A program made the translations under genes and the position numbers. A DNA stretch of 64,000 bases from Cercis canadensis. Taxonomy: Eukaryota; Streptophyta; Magnoliopsida; Fabales; Fabaceae. The stretch is from assembly GCA_003255065.1 (NCBI GenBank), contig QAOA01006460.1:129503-193502 (forward strand). Direction: 5' to 3'. Below the pieces are notes generated by a model. It did not search any database and was not told the DNA's origin. It saw only the letters and a list, made by a program, of their open reading frames with translations. This document shows, piece after piece, positions 12,801 through 21,966 of the stretch (positions within the stretch are counted from its first letter, which is position 1; each line of letters opens with the position of its first letter).

Positions 12801-15800
12801 GGTAAATGATAATTATTCCAAAAGATCTGTCAAATATTTTCTTGAGTATTTTAAGGTATGAAAGGATCATTAAGGAATGAGGAGTGATGCAAGAAAATAG
12901 CATTCATTAGTTTATCAATTATCACGCACCAGTACCGTCAGAAAATATGTTATGCCCTGCATTCTAATTCCTCTTCCATTCTGTTTCTTTGTTCCAGTAC
13001 ATAATTGTAATATATTTTACACAGAAATTTAACTTCATCTTGAAATGCATGGGTCCATGGCAATGTTTTATGCTTTTTCTTAAAACTAAAACTTTAGGTC
13101 ACTTGCATCACTCTGTGTGGACCTGTATTTTCTGATCATGTGTTGGCAGACCAATTTGTAGATGGTAAGAATTTTCCTTTTCCTTTTTTGATGAATAACA
13201 AGGATTCATGTAAACTTTTATATGGTGTGCTAAGACATAAATCCAAAATAGGTGAGAATATACATTTATGGTGGATGTGGTGCTTTTCTGGTAATTCTGT
13301 GTCCAACCATTCTGTCACTGAAAGTAAATTCTAGTCTTAAATAGTGTGAGTGGGATTATTTTGACTCAGTATTCAAGGTATAGCTGCAATTTGCGTAGCT
13401 TGTTCCGGCATTGGTATTTAAGTAGCTCTACAACAAGAATTCTCTTAATCTTTAGCACATGGCACTGCATTTTGTATCATTTTATTTTTCCTATGCTTTA
13501 CCCCCTTGGGGCTGGGGTTGTGGGAACATGGAATTGTTCAAGTGCGTTTGACATTTTTTTGTAACAGGGCTCTAACAATTGGTCAAATGCAAGGGAAGTT
13601 TCAGATGGTAGTTGTACGACATACAGGGCATGCTATACAGGTATGTACAAGTCGTCTCTTGTGGCATTCGTTATATATATATATTTATTTCCTTATTATA
13701 TTCTCTAATTTGAGATCTAACAGCATATAGTGATTTCTTTAGGAAGATGTACCTGATGAATTTGCAACTCTGATAATCAACTTCATTTCTCGTAATCAAA
13801 TTGGACCACATGGAATTCAGGTATGTATTTCACTAATCTATTATTGACACTATCTACAACTGTCTGGAGAGAGTATTAGCAAGGACGTTACATAAATGTG
13901 AACCATCTGTTAGAGGATTTTGGCCCTATTAAGGGAATATGATGTCTGTTTCTATTGCTTCAGAATTTGGATGGAGTATTCTCCATCAAACATTGTTTAT
14001 TTTGTCTGTAACATTCCATTGGAAACAGTTGCTTGACCTGGAGTGTCAACTTAGTGGAAAATATGGTTTTTTTTTTTTTTTTCATTTATTTTGGTGAAAG
14101 ATAAGAGGCCCAAAAATAAAGAAAAAGAAGGAAGGCTCAACTCTAATCAAGTAAAAACTTGAAAGTGAGTTATCTATGAGGTCCCTGTCCTCCTATAGTC
14201 TGCCCATGTATAAGGTCAAGCAGATGTAGTCATAAGTCATAATCAATGGACTTCTAAGACAAGTTGATCTGCTACACTATTTGGCTCCCTGTAGACCTCT
14301 GAGATTCGAAGTTTTGGAATCTTTAGTATGAAGAACCTGCATTCATAATGTAAAAAGGAGTAGATATGGTAACTTCCGGGATCCTTTTCACTCCAAAGTT
14401 TAGAAATAGATGGATTTGGTTAGCCTTGAATGGACTAGCTCCAAGAAACCCTAATTTTAAAGGCCACATTACTTAGACTTTTGTTTTAGTTATCATTTTT
14501 GGGCTGATTGTAATATTCAGTTTTAGGGGTAGTCTAGTATTTCTCATAATATTTCAGTAATTTTCACCGGGAATATTCTTAGGGATTTGATTTGGTTATT
14601 TTAGAAAGTTCTTGGATTTTTTTTGGATAAAGTCTTATTACATTGGTTAGGATTATTCTAGAAGGATTTTTACTTCGCAGTCAAGTTTTATTCTGGGTAT
14701 AAACAGGCCTCTATGATGTAGAACAAAAATAGGGGCAAAGGAAAAAGGCAAGCAATATGGGACAGTCTGGATAAAAATGCTCATAGGCATTTTGGTAAAC
14801 CTTGTAAGTATGAGAAACAATCTCAATAATTTCTGAGCATCATGGTTAGGAGAACTTGACCAGATGACATCTGCACAAATTTACAAATGGGATAGCCTAA
14901 TAATACAAGGATGAGTTAACCTAAGATTAAATGTTATTAATGTAAATCCTTTTTTATGTATGGGAACTGCAAGGACCTTGTTTGGAGCTAACCACACACA
15001 TCAACCTCAAAATGATTAGTCAAAGTTGCTAGCAAGACTTATATAATTGTCTAAAAACATTTAAAAGCACTGCATATGATATGAACTTGAGGTGTCTCAA
15101 TCCCCAACTCAGCGTCCCTCACCAGGACTTAATGTCTTAATCAAGCTACTGGTATGATGCTCAATGACAGCCTCATCAAGGATGTTGATATCTTACAATA
15201 GATCTTCTGCATGACCTATAGCCACCGAATTTCTCAACTCCAACCAAATCAACGTTTTGTACATAATTATTTGAAAAAAAAAAAAGATCTCGGAAATTGG
15301 ATGTCTTTGGTCTATGATCTAAGTTTACCTCAGTGCAACATTCTTTCATTAATTTAAAGATCTCCTCTTGATTGTCAATTTCTACTTGATTTCATTGCAT
15401 TGGTCAATTAAGGTAGGCACATTGATATTCAGGTAAATATCTGATTCCTGCATCCCACTCTTCCATTTTGTATGGTATGGAAGAGTTCAAGAAAAAGGAA
15501 GTGAAGTGAAGTGATGGGAGGAAGGAGTCCTTCCTCGGTTTGGTTGGACATGTCAGACGAAAATTGAGATAATTTGATTTCCATGCTGCACATTCCTACA
15601 CTGGTTGGACATGGATGGTTTGTTGTGTGGAAAGTTAATATCTATTTCTATTAGAAAGAAAAAAAAAAAAAAGAGGGGGGGGGGNTAAAACAGTCCAGCC
15701 CACAGAAACCTACCCAACCTCTTAAAAAAAAAAAAAAATACAGTTCCATTGGTTCCACATTTACTTAAAAAGTCAGTTTTTGTCGGTTTGGTTCCTGGTT

Positions 15801-18800
15801 TCAGAAATTGAATGAAACCAAACATGACCAACGGTTCCTGGTTTCAAAAGTCGAATGAAACATGACCAACCAAAAGCATATTATGCATTTGTTCAGATCC
15901 CCCCCCCCCCCCCCCCCCCNCCCCCTCTTTTCCTTCCCCTCAAAAAAAAAACGCTCATGCTTTCACTTTCTCTGACTTTACCCTCTGTTTTAATTGTTTA
16001 CCTTTTCTTCTCTCTGTCTATTTGTCTTTTCTTCTTTTACCTTTGACCAAAAAGTAACCCGAACTTTCCGTTTCTTCCATCCCTTTCCTATTTCTTTCTA
16101 TCTCTTCTCCATTTATTTTTCCCTCTACCAGTTTCGTCTGTCCACCACAGTCTCTCTATTCCAGAACACTTTTCCTTTTCACCCTCTCTTCCATTTGACT
16201 TCAAGAATTCCATTGGAATGCTTGTTTTCAAAATGCTGATGACAAGAACTTGGGCCACTGCATTCTCTGTTTCTCATTCCAGCCACCGATGATGCTCAAA
16301 TGTGTTGGCAACAATTAAGGCTGACAAGGGAAGTGAAAGCCAATGTACATTTCATTTTCTTGAACGAATTCTTTTGGATTTCTTGTCTAAATTCATTGTT
16401 TTTGTTGTTCTACATCCTCTGATTTTCTTCCATTTTTTCTGTTAATTTGGTCTGGGTTTGTAGCTAGATTCTAACCGCTCAACCTGCACAAACTGAAACC
16501 GTCAGTTTTGCCCTTAGTTTGGTTGGCACAAACCATCAGTCGGTCGTGGGGTTACCAAGCAGTGGCCGAACCTGACCAATGCCCACCCCTAATTTCTATA
16601 ACATATTGTTAGTATTTCTTTAGATGAACTTCATATTTTATTCTTTAACGAAAAAATAAAAGTAAGCCTATATTTTAAAAATTGTTTTTTTTTCTTATTT
16701 TTCTATTAAATCAAACAAGGAGAGGGAAGAGTGTCTTATCTTTCCATCCTATTCTCTTATTTAATCCTTTCTATTTTTTCCCCTTTTACCAACAAAATAA
16801 AGCATTTGGAACAAAGTGAGAGTAGGCATTATGCATCGTATGTTATTGAAAATTTATAGAGAAAGGAAGGGAAGTGGGTGGAGGAAGGGTCCCTTCTTTG
16901 TTTGGTTGGGCATGTCAAAACAAAAGGAAACCGATGTGAGATGATCTAATTCTCTTGGCCCACATCTTGCAATTTGTGTTGTAGTGGCCGGATTTGGATG
17001 GGTTGTTGTGTTGAAGATAAATAAAAATCTTTCAATGCAACAGTTCATCCAAACTCGGTCAGTGTGAGACAAATTACAAAATGTGGGCCTAAGTAAGATA
17101 AGGAAACAGAATTGAGATAATCTGATTTATGTGGGGCCAACATTGTGAACCTGTCTCACACTGGCCTGATTTGGACAAATCATTGTCTTGAAAAATAAAG
17201 ACAGTATTTCTTTAATATTTTCTGAACATTTCTTTATACTGACTTCATATTTAATTGAGAAATTTATTATTAGGTTCACTTTTTGTGGATCCATTCCTTG
17301 TAAGTCTTTTTTTTTAACAGTAATATTTTTTCCCAATTGCCCTCAACTAGGCAATAAACGCTAACCACCTTTTGCGGTTAATTAATTGTAAAGCGGGGTA
17401 AGGGTGTTAGAAAGAATATGATTACTGGGTTAAATGAGTGGTTAATGGTTATTATAAGTTGAGGGTAATTTGGTAAAAAAAAAAATAGTATGATCAATGA
17501 AAATGGACACATGAGTAATGGTCTCACATAAAGTAAAACTAATAATAATTTTCTCTATTTTTTTTTTATAAAAAAAGATATAATAATGATTATATTTTTG
17601 AATTTTGGTTTCCTTTCTTTTCTGTAAATTAAACCAAACAAGGAGGGGGAAGACTGTCTTACCTTTCCCATCACCTTCTCATCTTTTCTTCTTCATGCTT
17701 TGTTTGGTTTAAAGAAGGGAAAACAATGGAAGGATTAGAAAGGAGAGAATGGGATGTATAATTAGTATAAGAAACATGTACATAAGATGAGAGCCCTATA
17801 GATGTTCTATTTGTCCAACACAACATTCTATCTGAATCAATTTAGTAATGTACAGATTGCAAAGTGCCTGTCCCTATGGAAGTACAATTATTCCACTTCC
17901 TTCCCCATCCATCCCCAAAAGTGCAACAAATGGATGAACTACTGGATCCTTTGTATATGTAGTGTACGAGTGCCTATGTATATGTAAAAAACGGAAGGAC
18001 TAGGTCTCTTGTTTAGAAATTTTGAGCAGAAGTCTAAAATGAGAAACATAGGTTCTAGTAATTTCAACTTCATTCACCATACTCTTTGCAAGTTTAAGAT
18101 ATAGGTGCAAATAGTTATATATGTAGGATCAAGATCCTCTCAAGTAAGAGGTACACTTTAGAGAGTAAAAAATAAGTGCATATCCACCTTCAAAACAATT
18201 AATGGCTAAGATGATTACACATCACTCTATTAAAATTTGTTGTTTTGAAAATAATAAATACTAAATACATAACAATTAATTACTCTCTCTATATACGACA
18301 CCATTACACTGATAACTGGAAATTATTGAGTGAATTATTTGTTCTGATGCTTGCTCAGCATGATAGTTCTTCAGTTCCTCTATGAGAGCACCCAAATCAG
18401 AATAAGATGACCCACCTTGCTCAACAGCCATATATGCCTTTTCCCCAAGTGCTTTAACTCACTTTCTGATTTCCTTTGCATTCTCAGCCACCATAATCTC
18501 CTTCACTGCCTTCTCTATTGCCTCCCTTTCAATAAAATCTCCCATATGTCTAACCCATTTTTGACAGCCAACTCCAACACCAATTCCCAGCATATCAGTA
18601 ATTAGCTTTTCATTGTAGAATTGCTCAGCAAATACTGGCCATGTAATCAGTGGCAGCCCCACACTAACTCCTTCCAGAACTGAATTCCACCCATAATCAA
18701 CACTTGTGGTGCCCAACTTCTTATAATAATTACTCGTTACCCTTCAGTTCTTTCCTCATATCCTTTAGGCAACCAATCTTCTTTCTGCTCACTACCCAGA

Positions 18801-19648
18801 TAAATTGTTGCCCAGAAGCCTCAACACCCATGGCAATCTCATACAGTGGAGATAGAGAGAAAAAGAGAGAGGGAGAGAGGAGAGTCATTGATGGTTATGT
18901 ATTTATTATTTTCAAAACAATTAATTTTAATGGAGTGAGATGTAATTATCTCATCTATTAATTGTTTTGAAGGTGATATGTCTCTAAAGTGCACTCCTCA
19001 TTTTAGAGGATCTGGATCCATATATGTAAGATTTGTCAGTAGATAATTTGTTTATAACTTGAACCAGAAGTTGTGGATCAATTTCAGTTAGCTATCTAGT
19101 AGTGAATTACCAATATGTCATTTATTTTCTAACTTATCACATCATTACATAAACACGTGTGCACAGGCACATAGACACGTTTATGTATGTATGCCTGCAT
19201 GTTTTTAATATTCAACTTTTATATACAAAATGTACTTTACTATTTTTGTTGTTTAACAAAAATATAATATTTGATATGGTAATGGCTCGAATTTATTTGT
19301 GAAAGAGGGTTACCGTTGAGGGAAATACAGTCCCTCTTTGTAAAATAACAATTTTTCTATATATTCATAACGTTTTGCTACTCTATATTTTTGTAATTTG
19401 TTGGTAAAGAAAAATACATGACTTCAGATTTAGTAGGAGAAAATATTTTTTTCTTTTTTCAATTTTTTTAAATATTTAGGTAGTTATTGAAATAATAATT
19501 GGTTGATCATATGCTTTACATTATTGTAGATATTTTCAGTGGTGCAGCAAATGATTATACCTTTTACCACTTGGTTCTGGGCATTTTTAATATGACTATG
19601 TTGTTGCAGATACCTGGCCTCCGCAAGCCAGCTTTCTCAAAAGCTTGA
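832..19648 (+). CDS. PME1: Protein phosphatase methylesterase 1, C-terminal half, 8 exons (5' end outside the window)
   Basis: An alpha/beta hydrolase that removes the methyl ester from the C-terminal leucine of the PP2A catalytic subunit. Exons by reading frame and GT/AG sites: 832-916, 1007-1087, 2869-2963, 3125-3175, 12473-12553, 13568-13640, 13743-13820, 19610-19648. They join without a stop into about 193 residues ending in TGA. The nucleophile elbow SMGG opens the first exon, its Ser codon completed by the C at 832. The catalytic Asp lies in VVDVVEG exactly 25 residues later, the same spacing as in human PME-1. The catalytic His is in [10 protein letters not shown]. Other conserved stretches are [34 protein letters not shown] and [13 protein letters not shown]. 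Plant PME1 is about 390 residues, so roughly half is missing to the left. The 3176-12472 intron (9.3 kb) and 13821-19609 intron (5.8 kb) are filled with transposons, yet the coding sequence is intact and probably functional. A polyadenylation-like AATAAA lies near 20155. Confidence 0.93.
1088..2868 (+). other. PME1 intron with a LINE 3' tail
   Basis: An AT-rich intron between two PME1 exons. About 1800-1990 looks like a minus-strand LINE 3' tail: it carries an AGGAT/ATCCT hairpin at 1872-1888 next to a T/A-rich end. I see nothing else recognisable. Confidence 0.4.
3343..3489 (-). repeat. 3' LTR of the copia element at 3343-8386
   Basis: It begins TG and ends CA, 147 bp. It matches 8224-8386 except for two substitutions and the lack of a 16-bp duplication. 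A purine-rich tract (pyrimidine-rich on the plus strand) borders it on the internal side. Confidence 0.92.
3497..7585 (-). pseudogene. Copia GAG-POL polyprotein with one premature stop
   Basis: One reading frame encodes the polyprotein. An upstream in-frame Met at 7699 exists, but MAKNKSTV at 7585 is the more plausible start because the extra 38 residues are hydrophobic and sit in the leader. In order: UBN2-type GAG; a CX2CX4HX4C zinc knuckle [14 protein letters not shown] (6809-6850); the protease site, where the usual D-S-G reads D-L-G (about 6599-6604) in [12 protein letters not shown]; a GAG-pre-integrase CRLGHPS motif; an integrase core beginning HSDVWGP; RT with [11 protein letters not shown] and the YVDD box (4440-4455); RNase H with WKSKKQN and STAESEY. 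A TGA at 3734-3736 replaces the Trp or Tyr codon usual before CDNQAALH; the frame then continues to a natural stop at 3497. The stop and the altered protease triad suggest it cannot move by itself, though it could be mobilised in trans. Confidence 0.9.
8224..8386 (-). repeat. 5' LTR of the copia element at 3343-8386
   Basis: 163 bp, TG to CA, followed on the plus strand by the GTATA target duplication. It carries a 16-bp tandem duplication near its right end (the run containing CATATTTACATTCTA occurs twice) that the 3' LTR lacks. Confidence 0.92.
8392..8990 (+). other. PME1 intron, nothing recognised
   Basis: AT-rich intron sequence between the copia target duplication and a LINE fragment. 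I see no coding similarity or clear repeat structure. Confidence 0.3.
8990..9622 (+). mobile_element. LINE (L1 type) 3' fragment with zinc-binding region and poly(A)
   Basis: A truncated non-LTR retrotransposon. Around 9030-9080 the translation resembles [15 protein letters not shown], the usual motif before the RT zinc-binding domain. It continues through a degraded C-x-C region and [15 protein letters not shown] near 9155-9205. Stops and frameshifts interrupt it. The tail has 'cttaatacaa' and a 12-base A run at 9611-9622. Confidence 0.75.
9630..9985 (-). mobile_element. Decayed copia remnant (GAG-pre-integrase region)
   Basis: On the minus strand two overlapping frames give pieces like [27 protein letters not shown] and [14 protein letters not shown]. 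These match the order of the copia region between protease and integrase. At least one frameshift separates them, and no LTR is visible. Confidence 0.65.
10195..10632 (+). mobile_element. LINE 3' end fragment
   Basis: The translation shows decayed [18 protein letters not shown], the region after the RT zinc-binding domain in plant L1 elements (usually W..W..WLERN.R.F). A tail follows with a perfect-stem hairpin at 10571-10585 and an AAGAAAAGA end. Confidence 0.6.
10633..11786 (+). other. PME1 intron, nothing recognised
   Basis: AT-rich intron sequence. An A run occurs at 10866-10878, possibly an old retroposon tail. No ORF or repeat structure is convincing. Confidence 0.3.
11792..12169 (+). 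mobile_element. Solo LTR with 5-bp target duplication
   Basis: It begins TGTTAGCCC and ends ACCTAACA, so its ends form a short inverted repeat. It is bracketed by perfect CCATC duplications at 11787-11791 and 12170-12174. A related copy lies inverted at 52113-52495. No internal retrotransposon sequence is present, which is the mark of LTR-LTR recombination. Its first part has an open frame (for example [14 protein letters not shown]), which I take as chance or vestigial coding. Confidence 0.85.
12554..13567 (+). other. PME1 intron, nothing recognised
   Basis: About 1 kb of AT-rich intron between two good PME1 exons. I see no element. Confidence 0.35.
14060..14160 (-). repeat. Possible minus-strand retroposon tail
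   Basis: An 18-base T run (about 14067-14084) followed by purine-rich sequence looks like the reversed poly(A) end of a retroposon. The body is not recognisable. Confidence 0.25.
14470..14720 (+). repeat. Diverged LTR-like fragment related to the gypsy LTR at 39935-40419
   Basis: It shares the run 'cagttttaggggtagt' in similar context, and later a 'ggtataaacaggcct' block like 'tctatttaagcct' of the gypsy LTR. Similarity is patchy and no target duplication was found. Confidence 0.3.
14721..15470 (+). other. PME1 intron, nothing recognised
   Basis: AT-rich intron sequence with a short A run at about 15274. No coding similarity seen. Confidence 0.3.
15480..16740 (+). repeat. Transposon-like direct repeat, copy A
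   Basis: The left end carries 'cctcggtttggttgg' near 15533 and the right end 'aatcaaacaagg' near 16720, which resemble inverted termini. The left part matches copy B (16861 onward) for about 150 bp. The interior holds poly(A), poly(G) with N at 15685, poly(C) with N at 15920, and C/T-rich sequence. Superfamily not determined. Confidence 0.45.
16861..17665 (+). repeat. Transposon-like direct repeat, copy B
   Basis: It begins like copy A ('ccttctttgtttggttggg' at 16891) and ends near 17632 with 'taaaccaaacaaggaggg', giving complementary ends. A second internal partial repeat lies at about 17095-17230. Probably a non-autonomous DNA transposon; no coding sequence. Confidence 0.45.
18126..19019. 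mobile_element. Pack-MULE (Mutator-like element with a captured host gene fragment)
   Basis: 894 bp in the last PME1 intron. Long terminal inverted repeats (about 18126-18310 and 18840-19019, roughly 180 bp each) begin GGATC(A/C)AGATCCTCT. They are bracketed by a perfect 9-bp target duplication ATATATGTA at 18117-18125 and 19020-19028. Long TIRs with a 9-bp duplication define Mutator-like elements. Between the TIRs there is no transposase, only a UDP-glycosyltransferase fragment in antisense, so this fits a Pack-MULE mobilised in trans. Confidence 0.88.
18350..18845 (-). pseudogene. UDP-glycosyltransferase fragment captured by the Pack-MULE
   Basis: The minus strand encodes the end of a UGT73-like small-molecule glycosyltransferase. 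[19 protein letters not shown] is followed by a frameshifted linker. Then comes the second half of the plant PSPG box ([20 protein letters not shown], then [10 protein letters not shown]). After a stop, the C terminus reads [19 protein letters not shown] and [12 protein letters not shown]. The first half of the PSPG box, with the catalytic-pocket HCG, is missing, so no active enzyme could be made. About 165 of some 480 residues are represented. Confidence 0.85.
19029..19609 (+). other. PME1 intron end, nothing recognised
   Basis: Very AT-rich intron sequence ending in the acceptor TTGTTGCAG before the last PME1 exon. Confidence 0.35.
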
Positions 19649-20385
19649 ATTAGGTGTTAGATTAATCAGGAATGGTGACTACAGCGGGGTGATAACAGAA
19701 TAACAGATGTCTTGTTTTGTCATTCCTTTCTGTGGATTATTCTCTCTGTTTCTCTCTCTCTTTTATTTTTTCCTCTTTTCCTTGTAGTTTGCTTTTAGTA
19801 TTATTAGTATGTATGTTTTGATTGAGGAAGTTGGGTGAGCGAAGGGATTATGCATTGTGTAGATTTCCAGAAAATAATCGTAAGTAATGACTAAGAGATT
19901 ATATGGTCTAGCCATGCCGGAAATGAGTGTCCTCCCTCTCTATTTCTCTAGAGATTATGGTTTATTCATCTCTAACTGAGGTGTATGATAAATTTCAAGA
20001 TTCATCAGAATTGCAAGGCTTTTAGAAGGCGTTGACATTGCTAGGGTCGTCGTTTCAGGAAAAGCTTATCAGATTACTAAGTGACCCTACATTTTGTGGA
20101 TCTTTTAGGCACGCTATGGTTTTATGGCAATTGATAAAGTTGAACAAACACTAAAATAAATGTTGGCTTTGATTTTCATATTAGTACTTTGGAAAGCTTG
20201 TTTGATATTGATACATTTTTGGATTTGGTTGTGTCACGTGATTCATGTTGGAGGTTAATGTGATAGTATATTGTCAATGATTCAATGAGTTTTAAGTTAA
20301 ATAAACGATATAAATAAATAGAACATGAGTCAAGTTATTTGAGAATCCTTGAAATCCACACTTGAGACTAGCCCTTCTCATGCTC
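19649..20385 (+). other. PME1 3' UTR and downstream flank
   Basis: It follows the PME1 stop codon. A C/T-rich stretch lies at 19735-19785 and an AATAAA-like signal near 20155. No second gene seen. Confidence 0.45.
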
Positions 20386-20389
20386 CAAA

Positions 20390-20905
20390 ATAATAGCTAG
20401 AGACTTGAATATTACATTTTAGTAATAAAATTATATATTTATCACATTTTTTAACTTAATTACCTAAATAGTATAGTTTTTAAAAAATTAAAAACAAAAA
20501 AAAAGTTTTTCGAATATGTGGGGATTACTGGACACGTCAGTAACTACACGGCATATTTAAATGGGACGTGTTAATAGCCATTTGGCATGTCCTTTTGTAG
20601 TCAAATTTCTTGTCTTTTAATTTTGACGGACTTTGGGACATGTCAATAGCTTCTTTTTTTTTTTTTAATTATTCTTATATAAGGCAACAAAAAAGGACAT
20701 GTTATAGGACTATCGGTATGTCCAATGTGAACACGTTTGGTCATTGGCATGTTTGATGGCCCTCATATATTGGTTATAATTATTTTTTAATTTTAAATTA
20801 TTTAAAAATTGTAATATTTAGATAATTAAGTTAAAAATGTTATAAATTGATAAATTTATTTGTAAGTATAATATTCATGTCAAAGAGCCATTCGAGATAA
20901 GGAAC
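20390..20905. repeat. MITE-like element with long imperfect inverted repeats
   Basis: About 95 bp at the left (from about 20400) is the imperfect reverse complement of the right end (to about 20890). Both run through TGAATATTA, an AATAAA block, TTTTTAACTTAATTA and a T-rich part. The middle holds several palindrome-like GGACATGTC/GGACGTGT words. No ORF. Exact ends and target duplication not fixed. Confidence 0.55.
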
Positions 20906-21289
20906 ACATTTTTTCTGATTTTGGACCAAAAAACAAGTCGAAATATTTCCTTGCGTACTAAATTGTAGAGGAATTGCGATTTTTCGCAAATTGAAAAAGA
21001 GAAGAACATGATGAGAATATTTTGGTCAGCATAAAAGACGCAAAGTTAGTAAAAAGTATAAAAGATGCGTGTTTATATTTAAATATAATAAGGAGGTTTC
21101 TTACTTACTTTCTTTATAAGTGTAGTATGGCATATTTCACAAAAATAATTAATAAGAGGCATGACTTTGTTACCGGTAAGTTTCAAGTTTTCTTATTATC
21201 AAAAAGAATGGGATAAATTATTGTAATACCCATTCTAATACAAAAATTACATACTATCACCCATAATTCAAAACAGCTACTCAATCGTA

Positions 21290-21545
21290 AAGAAGCCAGC
21301 CAATTGAAGGAGGGCAAAATTCAGGTAAACCAGAGAGAAAGATCAGAGGGAACCGTCTCCGCTTGCGTCTGATCCGGGCCTGAGCTCTACTCGAGCGTAG
21401 CATTGCCAAGAGCTCTGTGAATCCGCTGTTCATCGATAGAAGAAGAGCGAAAGTTCCCCAAGGGAATGATAGGAGAGAAAGCGAGTCCTTCCTCAAGCAA
21501 GTCCATCAAATTACATTGATAGTAGCCCTACAGCAGCCAGCGGGT
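21290..21545 (+). other. GC-richer exon-like stretch, unidentified
   Basis: It stands out from AT-rich surroundings and ends in a donor-like GGTAAG (about 21543). The plus frame reads FIDRRRAKVPQGNDRRESES and the minus frame is also open for about 70 codons. I recognise neither. It may be a first exon or 5' UTR of a lost gene. Confidence 0.3.
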
Positions 21546-21966
21546 AAGTTTCTTCACGAAAAGAATTTCTTTTTTCGGTTCTTTAATCATCTATGGTGAT
21601 AATTTTCTGGGTTCCCTATATGATTCTCAATACAATGGTGCTTTCACCCGATTGAAATTTGCTTTTAAGCTTAATAATGTTATCTGTAAGACTGTGCGAT
21701 GTTATTAATGTTAGAAGAAAGTGAAGGAACTAAAACAGAGCATAAGTGATTAAGCGAAGCCGGTTTCTATCCATAGCACTCATCAATCAAGCATTGGGAT
21801 CCTAGCGATAATGTCCAAAACGCGGTTAAAAAATTTACCCAAGTCTATGGTCCAACTCAACGAGGTAATATAGTATACCTGCTTTGTATCTGGGAACAAA
21901 CAGCTTCCCCGAAAGTGAAGCTATCTTGAAAAGTCTTCTGTTTCTAAAGCTTTTTCATTTTGTTTT

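Noticed and set aside
15855..16239. Open frames with poly-Pro from the C run
   Set aside because: Produced by the homopolymer with N and by C/T-rich sequence; not a gene.
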